Assembly (NCBI GenBank): GCA_031310005.1 | Contig: CM062379.1 | Location: 6,200,001-6,264,000 of the forward strand | Length of the DNA: 64,000 bases | From: Dactylellina haptotyla | Lineage: Eukaryota > Ascomycota > Orbiliomycetes > Orbiliales > Orbiliaceae | Direction: 5' to 3' | Shown here: positions 1-11,917 of the stretch, piece by piece | Layout: the number at the start of each line of letters is the position of its first letter | Position numbering within the stretch: position 1 is the first letter of the stretch | The notes under the pieces: model-generated | Told to the model about the DNA's origin: nothing | The model's input: only the letters and a program-made list of their open reading frames with translations | The model's database searches: none | Position numbers and translations under genes: made by a program

Positions 1-1740
1 CGTCTCGTCGCACATGTTCCAACAACCCAAGAAGCTTATCAACAATAACGAAGACCTCCCGCATTTCCTTCACTCCAACACCCACCGTACTATTGTATCC
101 TTCATCCAGCACTTTTCCGATGCATTAACCCCTACAGGGCCTGATACCAAATCCACAGAGAGCCGTTTCGCGAACTCTCAGAGCATCATAGTATCCGAAC
201 CCGTCAACCAGCTTGTTGAGCTGCTAGTTACGGTACAAAACCTGATAGACGAAGTTCCACCCGTGGAGGGTCCTCGCCGATTCGGGAATGTCGCTTTTCG
301 AACGTGGTTTTCTACGCTAGAACAGAGATCTTTGGATCTGCTACGAAAGCATCTACCCTCACATATTGCCACTGCGCCAGCAAAGGGGGCCGGGATAACG
401 CCTATTGAAGAGCTTAATGTATACTTTCTGGGCGGCTTTGGAAGCGCCCAAAGGTTAGATTACGGCACAGGACACGAGCTATCCTTCTTTGCATTCCTGT
501 GCGGGATCTGGTTACTCAACGGGTTCAAAACTGGTCAAGATGAGATGGCTGTGATCTTTAAAGTCTTTGATGGGTAAGTTCAATATGATCCTAAAAGTAC
601 CGAGTTACCAAAATACTGATCGGTGTTTTACATCTAGATATCTCAGAATAATACGTAGACTTGTCGTTACTTACAACCTAGAGCCGGCTGGATCACACGG
701 CGTCTGGGGATTAGATGACCACTCATTCCTCCCTTATATATTCGGATCTGCACAACTCGCTGCCACGCCGGAAGGAATGGGCCCTCCAGCGCCGGGATCA
801 ATAGTCGAGGAAAACACTGTAGCACGAGAAAGAGACAGGAATTTGTACTTTGGCGCTATTGGATTCATCAGAGATGTCAAGAAAGGCCCGTTTTGGGAGC
901 ACAGTCCCTACCTTTACGATATCAGCGGGGCCATAGGCGGTTGGAAGAAGATTAATTTGGTACGACGTATATTGCCTTCTATTTTTGAAATATACTAACC
1001 TGCGATATCTAAAGGGTATGATGAAAATGTACGCGGCCGAAGTCCTAGGCAAATTCCCAGTTGTTCAACATTTCCCCTTTGGCTCTATCTTCACGTGGGA
1101 TTTAGCTGAGGACGCAAAACTCCCTACTGGCGTTCCCCCTCCCACGTCGTCATCAGCATCAGCATCGTCATCCTCGACAGCAATGCCACCGCCAAGCGTA
1201 CTACCAGGCGGTGCTGAGGTGACGAAAGCACCTTGGTCAACCATTTCCTCCGACCCATCCAAAGTTCTTTCCGCGGTTCCACCAACCACACGTATGAGAA
1301 CAGCCACTCCTACATCCCAAGGAAACCCGTTGAATCGGGTTGTCCCACCTCTTCGAGGGCCAGGTCCTATGGCGCCCCCATCTCGGCCTACAGTAACCCC
1401 ACCAACGAATATAAGTCTCAATCCAGAAACGACTACTACCGTTCCGGTCCCTGGTGGTTTCGCACCGGCAATAGGCGGGATCGCTGTCACCACAGCCCCA
1501 TGGGCGAAGCCGCCAACCGGACCTTCGGGATTTGGCAAAGGAAGTGGAGGCGGCGAAGCGGCAGCTTTAAGTCCCGTTGGTCCTGAGGGTGCAATCGAAT
1601 CACCTACAAGCCCTGATACCCCGACTCGCCGGGTCAGGAGCGGGAGTGTCACGGTTGCGAGTACAGGCAGCTTGGCCGGTGGGAAAGTCACTGAATATAC
1701 TAATATTAAGAATACAGAGAATACGGAGGAGGAAAAATAA
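1..1740 (+). CDS. RRD1: PP2A phosphatase activator (PTPA family, Rrd1-like), 5' partial
   Basis: Peptidyl-prolyl isomerase-type activator that helps fold the active site of PP2A-family phosphatases in cytosol and nucleus. Exons 1-573, 638-959 and 1015-1740 join in phase. The frame is open to the window edge; the ATG at 14 lies inside the conserved N-terminal Pro-Lys-Lys-Leu-Ile region, so the true start is probably outside the window. The diagnostic PTPA block [14 protein letters not shown] spans the start of exon 2, followed by [11 protein letters not shown]; exon 3 opens with the conserved [20 protein letters not shown]. After the catalytic domain comes a Pro/Ser/Thr-rich tail of about 200 residues, as in the Rrd1 branch of moulds rather than the short Rrd2 branch. 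Family assignment is secure; the choice of Rrd1 over Rrd2 rests on the tail only. Confidence 0.9.
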
Positions 1741-1979
1741 TATTATGTTCCTTTGGTGTTTACAGGCGTTCTTCTGGATAGCGTTGCTAATAGTAGTAGA
1801 GATTTAATTGCTTTTGTAATTCAATATTCAAGAAAGCAAAACTAATACTAGTTGTACGTCATAAGGTATCGATTGAAGCAAAGAAAGGTGCAAAAATGGA
1901 AAGTATTCCACGTAGGCGATAGTGTGAAAAGAGTAGAGAATTTTGTAAGGAGAATCGTAATGGCCGGCCACCAAATATG

Positions 1980-4900
1980 CTAAACCAAATCTTTTGCATC
2001 TTTAATGCCTTCATCTCCAGTCCCTCGGCGAGAAGTGTTTGGACTCCCCTCATGGTCTTTTTCGCTTTCACCCACATCTCCACCATAGCTGGCCATTGAC
2101 AACGGTCTATTCTTCTTCTGCAATTTTGCTCTTCCACTCTTACTGTCCACTCTGCTCACTTTAGACTGTCCGCTAGTACCTCCAAGGTTTTGATCTTCCA
2201 AATTTCGATAATTTTCTTCCCCAGAAGGAGCTGTTGAGCTCTTAAGGTCGCTAGATTGGGTAGATTTTTGTTTATTTCTGCCAAATGCGTTCTTGATTCT
2301 CCTTCCACCTTGAAGGTAGAGCCACGAGCAGGCGAATATGACCAAGATATTGAAGGCACAGAAGGCAATAGAAACATACACATCTCTCCACCTGTGGCTG
2401 TAGAAACTGTTGAAACTCGCCGCGTATTCGTCGCCGACATAATATTGGCAGTAATTACTGTAGCGAATCTATTGTTAGCATCATTACCTCACTATATGCA
2501 ACACACGGACAGGTTGCACTTCTTGAATCAAACTTACCAAGAACCATCTGGGGCGGTATCAACATATCCTCCAACGGTATCGATGAACCTTTGGGTATAT
2601 TCTTGACAAGTTTGTCCGTCCGGAGCTTGGTAGTTGGCGAATTCATTGTCGTTACAGATGACCCGAACATCGTGGGTCAAAATACCCAAGAAACCTTCGA
2701 GAAGGTATCTGAACGGTGATAAATGATACATCCAGGATCTCCAGAATGTAGGCAAACCAGCGTATGGAACCACGATACCGGCGAAAGATACAACGAAGAG
2801 GAAGAATACGGGAACCAAAAGACTGGCGAGCATCTCATTTGGCGAGAAGGAAGCAATAGCTTGTCCGAAGCTGATGAAATATACCTCGAAAATCTACGAA
2901 AAATTGATCAGTATTTAAGACCTTAAGATACCGAGGAAGGGTGATATAATACCATAAGTAAGAACCAGACATATGCCACGACCCCAGAGTCTCTATTGAA
3001 GCCAATGATCCAGTACCAGCACATCATATAGATTGTGCCGGATACGAATGCGTATGGGATTTCAACCACGACGGCAGAGAAGACGAAAGCGAACCAGCTA
3101 TATATCTTCGCGTTTGATTCTCTCGACTTATATATGTCTCGTAACTTGATAAATTTCGGTTGAAGTTGGTTGATCAATGGTGGTGCTATAATTGTTTTGT
3201 TAATATCATATTAATATCCAAGGTATTTAAATCTCTAGTTAGCTTACCAATTGTAAGTGTCATAAACACAGAGAAAAGCCTCGACTGCATATCAACCCTG
3301 CTATTACCGAGTTTCCAGAAAGTCAAAGAGTTGAAAAATGCGGTGACGATATGCAAAATGACCTTTCCGAGGACGTAATCCGTATCTCGCCAGTATGCCC
3401 TAAATGTGCGAACTAACATTGCTCGGACTTGCGCGGTAAGTGGCATTGCGTATTCACGATTATCATTGATATGAGCTGCTGGCTGGTCTTTTCTTTCTTT
3501 GATTGCACCCTCAATCTCCCCCATTCGGTCATGATGTTCTTGCGAGTCGGCCCAAACGTCTCCGAAATCCTTGCCTTTGTAGTTTGGATTTCCAGCACCA
3601 ATGGCTTCAAGCATGTATTCTATCGAAAAAATATGTCAGGGTCATATATTCCAGAAACGATACAATCAACACGACATACCAGCAGGATTTTGACTGGGTT
3701 TGCACTTCTTTGCACCGTTTCCTTCAAAGTACTCAATCATTTTGCGCGAGTCCTTGCCAAGCTCCCCGTGGTAGACGACTCGTCCACCAGATTTAAGGAG
3801 GATGAGATCATCAAATTCTTCGAACAAAACTGCACTAGGTTGATGGATTGTGCAAAGGACGGCTTGCCCTGCTTCAGCTAGCTTTCGTAAGAACCGAACA
3901 ATGTTAAATGCAGCACCGCTGTCGAGCCCAGAAGTTGGTTCATCAAGGAAAATTAGTAGTTCGGGTTTAGATGCCACTAAATTGACCTGTTAGTTTTGGG
4001 GGGCCGATAATAGAAAGATCCAAGCAACGACTTACACTCGACGGCGATAGTCAATCTCTTCTTCTGCTCGGCATTCAGCCCGGTACCAATTTCTCCAACT
4101 ACCGCACCCGCGATATCCTCCATTTCTAATAAGGATATAATTTTCTCAACATATTCATATTTCTCTTTTGTAGGAACTTCTTTCGGTTGGCGAAGTAGGG
4201 CCGAAAACTGCATCGCCTCTCGTACGGTCTGAGTTGGTTCATGAATATCCTGTTGTTCCGCGAAACCTGTCGCACGCTGGAAGGATTTTGGCAGCGGTCT
4301 CCCATCCACCAAAAATGTTCCAGTGACGGTTCCAAAATTAAGCCTCTGGGCCAAGGCATTCAATAGTGTAGTTTTCCCTGCACCAGACGCGCCCATCAGA
4401 GCCGTAAGTCTTCCAGGCCTGACAATACCAGATACGTCTTGCAAAAGTCTAGTGGATCCGTTCTTAGTAGGAATGGTGTAGTTGACATTTTGCCAGGTGA
4501 ATATCGTCTCATTTTTAGCGATTCCCTCAGGTGCAACTCCGTTAGATGCATGGTTAGACCCATTTTCTAAATTGATCTTTTCTTGCGACCCTCCTTTCTC
4601 TTCATCAGCAGTCGCCTTGCCTTTCTTCATAGCATTTTCAATGGCCTTTGGAGCTCCACCACGCTTGAAGATGGTGATAGCTGCACCTCCTTTATTCGGT
4701 GTTTGTAGCTCCATACCGATCATTGTCATTGCGACAAAGAAGAGCCAAAAACCGACGCCGATACCAACATTACGCCAGAGATGGGTTCTAGTATAGTCGA
4801 ACGAGACCGAGATGTACTGTGAACCATCCACGAAAGCATTGCCAGGCTCGCTTCCAGATAGCGCACAAGATTGGAAAGGAGGCTGCCCGTACGATGGGAC

Positions 4901-7750
4901 TAGATAGGGTGGTACACATTCCAGCGACAATCCGTCGAACTCGTTGGCCATCAAAGCCTCGAATCCGTAGGAAAGAGGATTAATGTAGGTGAGCCAATGT
5001 AGCCATGGGTGTTGAGAGCCAGGAGGAATGAGATCTAGAAGTAGGTTAGAATCAAGACATATAAACTATCGAAGGCGAAAGAACTTACAGCCCGTATATA
5101 CGATAACCGCCTGGATTGCTACACCCACAATTTTGGTGGCATTATCGAGATTCTTGTTCCAAGCGCCCATCATTCGGAAGAAACTGTACATCGCGACGGT
5201 GTTGATATATGTGACCAAGCAGTTGATGAAGAAGTGACTAGCCGTTCTCTGTAATCCAGACATCCAATATACAATAATATTGAATAGCAAAACTTGTACC
5301 ACAACTGAAGGAATATCAACCATGACTTGGGCGATTGCAAAGGCCGACGGTCGGTAGAACGAGAACGAACGATGTTTGAGCATTATTGGTCGAGCAACAA
5401 AGGATGAAGGGAGTTCAGCGAGAGCCAAGAAAGTATTGAACAGGATCACAAAAAATAAAACACCTCCTCGCGGGAAGGCACCTGCTGCATTTACTGGAGT
5501 ATTATAGAAGAGAGAGCCCACTATAAGTGCTTGGAAAATAATTCCGCCCCACTAAGGATTCGACATTAACTAGGCGCCCCATTAATAGTATTAGATAAAT
5601 AAGATGCCTACCTTTCCGTAGAGACTAAGAGGGTCACCAAGAAGGACCCTAAATTGCCTGACCGTACAAGCTCGTACTTGTTCTGGGAAAGAGACTGTGA
5701 AATTTCGTCGCTTGGTGTCTTTACTTTTATTCTGCTCCCGAAGTCTCACTTGGTCTTGCAATTCAACCTCGAAATCCTTGATTTCAGCTTCAACTCTCTT
5801 TCTCTCGTCGCTTTCCAGATAGGCTTGTTGAAATTCTGTAGCGGTTCTAGGAACTCTGTCTTCCCATCCTTTCCGAATTCTTCGCTCATTCAGGTCTGTA
5901 ACAGAGGTAAGGAAATCGCTGGTAGTCCATCTTTCCGGACATTCGAATCCCAAGTTCTCGAAGTATGCCTTTGCGGTTTCAGTGCTACCAAAATAACAGC
6001 ATTTTCCTTCATCGATAAGCAGAACTTTATCGAATAGATCGTACAAGCTTTGTCCGGCCTGATATAGAGCAACAGCAGTTGATACGCCCGTCATATTAGT
6101 AAGAGCTCTGATGGAGCTCACATATTCCAAGGCGCTCGAAGCATCCAGCCCTTTTGAACTGTTATCCCAAGCCTGAACGGAAGCCTTCGTAACCATCGCT
6201 TCACCGATACTAACTCTCTTCTTTTCACCGCCCGATACGCCGCGGATAAGAGAGTTGCCGACTTTTGTGTTCATAGTATGCTCTATCCATAGCACTTTTG
6301 AGATCATGCGAAGGAAATTCGAAACGTAGTCCTTACGTGTTTCGCCCTCCTGCCGTGAAGATTTAGGCGGAGTTCGCGTCCGAATTGCAAATTGCAGAGT
6401 ATGTTTGACTGTGATACTTGCATAATGCAAGTCATCTTCAGGATTATAGAGTATTTCTCCACGATAATTCTTTGCCATGTCTTTTGCCGAGGTGCCGCCG
6501 TATATGACATCGCCGTTGACTGCCACAAAGCCTTTGCGTTGGTTCGCGAGAACTTTGAGGAATGTGCTACAGCCACTACCTGGCCTTCCGAGGACAAGAA
6601 GCATCTCCTTTGGTTTAATCAAACCAGTGAAATCATCGATCAGAGTTCTTTTCTGGGTTCTGCCATTTCCTCGAAGCAAATTTCCTATTGCAAGGAAAGG
6701 ACCATAAAATAGTGAGGCTACAGTTGGCTGGATCGCTGCCCCAAGTCCTTCGCCGATAACGCTGAGGTTTCTAAAGATCACACCTTTATGGCGAGTTTGT
6801 TCTTCTTCAGAAGCCTGTTGGCGTGCAGTACCAAACATGGTGCTTATGAGCCTCTCTAACTCTGCATTTTCCTCCCCATCGTCGCTGAGTCCTGCCCCGG
6901 AAACCGAAGTCCGACGTCTGGAGAGTGTCTTCAGGAGTTGGTCTTCGGTGTATTGGCGGCCAACAGATCGAGAGGTTGGAATCTTGTAAAGTGGAGAAAC
7001 ACTATTTTCGAGCTCTTCTTCCTTGAAGTCAGAAGTTTGCGGAGCTACAGTAGAGCTGGACGCTTCATTTGATGTAGTAGCCGGGACGGGTGTAGCTAGT
7101 TGTTGTTCTGGCTCAGGTGTCTTGGTTTTCTTGAGGGCGAAATAATCTATTTTCTGTTTCTTGGGTTTCTCTTCTTTCTTCTCAGATTGCGGCTTCTCCT
7201 CCTTTCTCCGTTCGCGTGGAGCCTGAGTAGGTTTCTTTGGGACCTGTACTGTCTGTTCTTGAGGTATACTCCTTTCTGGTTCAGGTTGGACAGGTACACT
7301 AGTAGGCTCTTGATGCCTTTCATAAACCTCGTGCGCAGCTGCTGCTGCTCCTGCTCCAAAGACAGCACCAGCGGCTACGTTTCTTCCCGTGTGAGATTCT
7401 TCCTGGGCTTCAGGAGTAGGAACAGTCCGCTGCTCTTGAACCTCGGGGATTTCTCCAGCTTGTTGGCCTTCTGCACTACCAAAAAGTGGTGAAACTTTGG
7501 TATCCGGTTTTCCAGTCTGAGAAGTGGTTTCTCCCTGCGGAACAGTAGTAAAGAATGGGATATTAGTACGTTCGGTTGGGACTGGTGTCTTTTCACCAGT
7601 GGTATCTGGGATATCGGTCTCTATAGGTCGTGGAGTAGTAGCTACCGGTGTAGCGGCACCTTTCTCTACTCCAGGAGTCGTAATCGGAGTAGGTTGCCAT
7701 CCTCCTGGAATTAAAGAGTCGATCTGTGGAGTGGTAAGGGGAGTCGACAT
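1980..7750 (-). CDS. ABC-G (PDR-type, Snq2-like) multidrug efflux transporter
   Basis: Full-size plasma-membrane pump in NBD1-TMD1-NBD2-TMD2 order that exports drugs and fungicides with ATP. Eight exons, 7750-5612, 5551-5089, 5034-4036, 3976-3680, 3619-3248, 3185-2953, 2893-2538 and 2457-1980, splice in phase to about 1778 residues. NBD1 has the fungal PDR Walker [10 protein letters not shown] (residue ~386), signature VSGGEKKR and the degenerate Walker [15 protein letters not shown]2 has GASGAGKTT (~1080), the atypical signature [10 protein letters not shown] and Walker [12 protein letters not shown] (~1210). Such paired degenerate sites are normal for this family. Unusual is the N-terminus: about 300 residues rich in Thr-Pro, Glu and Lys, with an Ala/Gly patch, precede the usual PDR N-domain, which makes the protein roughly 250 residues longer than most relatives. 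The substrate cannot be read from sequence. Its 3' end converges with the PTPA gene (239 nt apart). Confidence 0.95.
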
Positions 7751-8501
7751 GATGCAATATTTGTGTGCGTCTATTCACGCCCTGGTAGTTCGAACGTTCG
7801 TATGAATTGACAAGGGGTGTCAGAGCAGTAAGTCAATGAGCAGGGGCTTGATTGTGAAATTCTTCTTATTTATAGACAGCGGAATATTAGCATTAAATAC
7901 ACCGGAGTTGATATTCTGAAGCATCGTACAATTGTTAGAAGACTTCTGGTCTGGAAACTTTACCTCATCGAAACCCAGCTCGCAATCTTGAGATATTTTG
8001 TGTTGTCGCCCGTTACGTCGCACCAGCCGTCACACCCAAATTGGCGATACAAGAACACCAGCAGCACCTGGTTCAGAAGGAATTGCACAAAGGAGAAAAG
8101 AAGAAAAATCGGGGAATAGGATCGCTTCAAATATTATTATCGTAGAAGCAGGAAGAAAACCTCAAAACTCAATAAATCACGACTGTGGAAGGACTCCCAA
8201 GTTTTCTGCCGCATTCTTTGCACAGACTGCACCGACGCAGACGACATCATCGGAGTGTGTCAATCACCAAAACAGCCCGAAATCGATCTGGACCACGACG
8301 GTGACAAAGAAATCACGGTCCCAGCTATGCCCCGAAACCCGATCTCACTGATTTTCCCATCGAATCCTGGAACTAAAATCTTGGTTTCGTCAAGGATTAA
8401 CCCACTTAAAACTCTTGTCGCGGGTGCTCAAAGGAACTAGAGATCGAAGCAGCGAATCGAATCGCGAACCGGATGTTACCGTTCCGCGATATTTGGTTTG
8501 C

Positions 8502-8509
8502 TGACGTCA
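8502..8509. promoter_or_regulatory. CRE-type bZIP site TGACGTCA
   Basis: A perfect palindromic TGACGTCA lies about 750 bp upstream of the pump's start codon. In fungi Atf1/AtfA-type and related bZIP stress regulators bind this octamer. A role in inducing the pump is inference; one octamer can occur by chance. Confidence 0.35.
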
Positions 8510-8962
8510 AGATTTCGGAACGCCAAAAACTCTAGTACTAGGCCCACTCCAGTATGAGATGTACATGTACAGCCCACTCGATTTGATATGCATATAGAAG
8601 TAAGTATGGAAACAAAATTAAAAAATCAATGGAATACGCGACCAGAGAAAAAATTACGGGAACCATTTGACTCGTTACCATATCAAGGAATGTGGGTTCC
8701 CAGAGATCACTAGTGCGTTCAGATATACCCGTTGATCATCAGCGAAAAGTAGATACCACGCGGAGGCGTCCAACTATAATATCGCTATCATTTGCCGGAA
8801 TGCTGATTGATTTAATATTTGCTCTTCTTGATATTGTTTACAAGCAGATCGAAGCAATTATCATCTGATCTTGTCACCAAGACCAAGCCATTTAGGGCTG
8901 ATTGAACTTTCCGAGTCGTCTAGACGAACGAGGATATAATCTCTAGATTAAATTCAAGACCT

Positions 8963-8964
<2 letters not shown>

Positions 8965-9008
<44 letters not shown>
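8965..9008. repeat. Microsatellite (CA)18 followed by (TA)4
   Basis: An uninterrupted CA dinucleotide tract of 18 units runs directly into alternating TA. Such alternating purine-pyrimidine DNA is length-variable and can adopt non-B structure. It lies between the flavoprotein gene's 3' end and the ABC transporter promoter. Confidence 0.98.
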
Positions 9009-9009
<1 letters not shown>

Positions 9010-9266
9010 TTATATTTTATCAGCGTTTATTATAGTTGAAGTACCGTAATACGCCGTTAACGCACATATTACGCGCGATGGTAGTTATACGAATGCGTAA
9101 TTAGACACAAAGGGCATCATCTGCACCCACACCAGATTAATTCAACAAAACGCCACGCCTGATAGTACAAATTTGAATAGTGTACAGTAATAGTACAATA
9201 CTCATGATATAGCATCAATTCGGCCTTTCACATCAGTTTCTCTGTCCTAGCATCTAGTAAAACACC

Positions 9267-10219
9267 TCAAGCTTTACCAGCAGAAGGCTTGGAAATTGCA
9301 GTCAATGCATATTGCTTTTCAGTCTCACCCGTCTCTTTGACATAGTTCTGAATGTATTCAGGAACTGGCTTGACCCTATTGTAAGATGATTCTTGCGGTT
9401 CACCATACGCTTGATACATTGGGATGATACCTACGTAAATCGATTCGCATTAGAAGGCAAATCTCCCAGTCTGGGGACCCACAAAGATATGTAAACTCAC
9501 CAGTCCAAGTTTTATCGAGCACATCCTCTCGCTTTAAATCTTTCTCATAGTCGCCAGGTTCGCCGGTTCTTATTTTGGCTGAAGCGTGATCGATCGTGAC
9601 CCTTAGAATCTGGGTAGATTGCATCTCGGCGCCATCAGGCGGTACACGAGTATCGTCATATCGACCGGGGATAACTCCATTGGTGATCAATTTCATAGCA
9701 TAGAGCTTCTCTTCAGGTTCGGTGACCAGCTCAACAGTTCCAAAAACAACCGAAGAGCGATAGTTCATGCTGTGACTGTTAGGCGTCAAGGACAGGACTA
9801 AACCATCAACCTTGGTAGCACAGACGCAGACTTTCATGGGCTGCTGTGGCTCTCCATTGGCGGATTTTCGGGCAGTATTCATAATACGGGATGAGACGTA
9901 TCCGTGCAAGTAGAGATCAAGGGGCTCGGTGAGATCTGCAGATGGGTTCTCGAATGATCCCAATTTCCCAATCATGGGGAGAATAACAGGGTAGTCTTCC
10001 AGGGAGCCGGGATTGAATGAGACATGGACTACTGGAGATCCAGCAATGATCTCGTGAACGGCTTTACATTCGTAGTTTCCTGGGTTCCCGGAGTCAGATA
10101 TGATATTTCTCAATGCGCGAAGATGGTTGCAAGGAGTTAATGTAGATAGACATACCTCGCTCACCGAGTCGGTTGACCTTGTTGATCTTGGATTTAGGAT
10201 AGGATAGCTCGGACGCCAT
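9267..10219 (-). CDS. FMN-binding split-barrel protein (pyridoxamine-phosphate-oxidase-like)
   Basis: Small flavin-binding oxidoreductase of the pyridoxamine 5'-phosphate oxidase-like/NimA (5-nitroimidazole resistance) superfamily; the substrate in fungi is not established. Exons 10219-10156, 10079-9501 and 9430-9267 give 268 residues. The N-terminus contains the family start KVNRLGERGNY, then the core strand VVHVSFN and the motif TPNSHSMNYRSSVVFG, which typically forms the flavin-binding loop; the C-terminus carries the conserved KTWTGIIPMYQAYGEP. Each of the three motifs is completed only when both introns are removed, which supports the splice sites. No signal peptide or membrane segment is visible, so it is probably cytosolic. 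The gene is divergent from the sirtuin with 1.7 kb between starts. Confidence 0.88.
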
Positions 10220-11917
10220 TGTATTTTTTTTTAGAAATATCTGAATGATTTCCCGGAAAGCTGAAGGTGGGCTGGGGCTGATGACAGTTTCTGTCAAATG
10301 ATAGTTGCAATTCACACTTTTTAATCAATTAAGTGAATGTTTATATCAATTGCCTCCGGCTTGGAACCAAAGAATGTTACAAACAGGCGGGTTTGCGAAG
10401 CGAGAGGTTATCGACGGCAACAAGCGATGCACACGAGGCCCAGCAGCCTATTTAAATATGACTCAATGGAACTCCGAACAGGACCTCTGATAACGAAACA
10501 CAAGGCCTGGCCGGCGGCGATGCCGGAAAAAATGGGATCTCTTTGCTCGATTCCACTTGATACAAATAACGTGCTGCTATCAATGCTTGGTATTTGGCTT
10601 CGTTGGTCCTGCATTTTCGGACGGGCAATCGGTGACACAAGAGAGGCCCAAACTTTGGTGAGCTCGACGTTGTTCCGCGCGCTGTCTATTTAACTTTAGC
10701 GTGTGCTGTTACGTCCCACCGCTGTGCTGCCGAACTTTCGGCCATCTTAACCTTCTCGACTATGGATCGATTAATAACAAGCTTCCGAATTCCTGGGAAG
10801 CCTGTCGTCGATGTTTATTCGAAATGTTAGTCAAGTCCACAGCCTGGGAAAGTGTTGCATACAATGCCGGTTGGACATGCCTATTCCCGCCTAGCTGGAG
10901 TGTCAAATGGAGGGGCGATAGCTATCAGAGAATAAAACATCTGAGCTCACCTTTCGCTATCGTGCACTAGGCTCAGACCAGCCTTGTCGTCCGGGGAAAG
11001 CCTAGCCTGCTCGTCTTAAGATCTTCAGATATGCCGACTTGCAGTACTTGAATTAAACGAACCGTGATTGGTGGCTCTCCAGAATTCGGCTAAGCAGAGT
11101 TTTGGGCCTATCGAGCTATCGACGGCACAAAGTCCCGTCAGATTGAACGAGGATCGAGTCAACCTGCACTTCGCGAGCCAGGTTGCGAACCCGAGCAGCT
11201 TTTTCGAAGAGCAAACGAATGCATCAAGTGCAGAAAGGGCCAGCGAGGTGTTTTATGCATGGGTCACCCAACCCGTTACCCCAGACTGCGAAAGGTCGTT
11301 CATTTCCCTTGTCAAGCCACCACGTTCTCCGTTTTGGTTCGTAGCCTGCGGGAGTATATGTTCGATAAGATGCAAAAAATTTGCAGGAATAAAAATAGCG
11401 AGGGCATAGGCCAGCGAGCGCCCAAACAGGTGGTTTGCAGGCCCAACGTGGGGATCTATCTCCCCGTCTCCATTTTGAGCGTATTGGCCTCGATCCGACC
11501 AACAAACATGTCAGACTCGGTGACTCGACCGGACTAATAATATCTTCCATCTCCCTCGCAGAGTGCATTGAGGCTTGCCGCACGTTGAATCCTGCGTTCA
11601 GCTGTTTTGCGGCACGGTTATAACTCTCCCCCAGCGGTACCGAATTCCTCCAAAGCTCTCTTCTCTTCCTTTTCTTTTCTCTCCCTTGTGGTGTTACACT
11701 ACTTCCATACTGTGCAACTTGGATTCATCAATCAAAAAGCGTCGGGAACTGCAGTGTGGCAAGGGAAGCATCAGGGCATCGGCAAATAATATCCTTTCCG
11801 TGCTACACAATAATCTTCGAACAAACTGATAACAAAGAAAGAGAAAAACAAAAGTGTGCTTGGACTCTCAGATCTCTCTGCAAGCGAGGTGGAGACTTGG
11901 CATCTCAGATCGCAAAG
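10220..11917. promoter_or_regulatory. Divergent intergenic region (flavoprotein / sirtuin)
   Basis: This 1.7-kb region separates two divergent start codons. Several open frames of 60-119 codons exist on both strands, but they overlap each other, lack a recognisable domain and are poorly supported. The last 300 bases before the sirtuin are pyrimidine-rich, as is common in fungal promoters. I see no RNA gene here. Confidence 0.5.

Larger units (their letters stand above)
7751..9266. other. Intergenic: upstream region of the ABC transporter
   Basis: This stretch holds the presumed promoter of the minus-strand pump and the 3' flank of the flavoprotein gene. Open frames in it, such as 7998-8351, lack coding character. 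The marked features are a palindromic CRE site and a CA/TA microsatellite, listed separately. Confidence 0.6.

Noticed and set aside
1065-1691. 208-codon minus-strand frame opposite the PTPA tail
   Set aside because: Antisense shadow of the Pro/Ser/Thr-rich tail; no domain.
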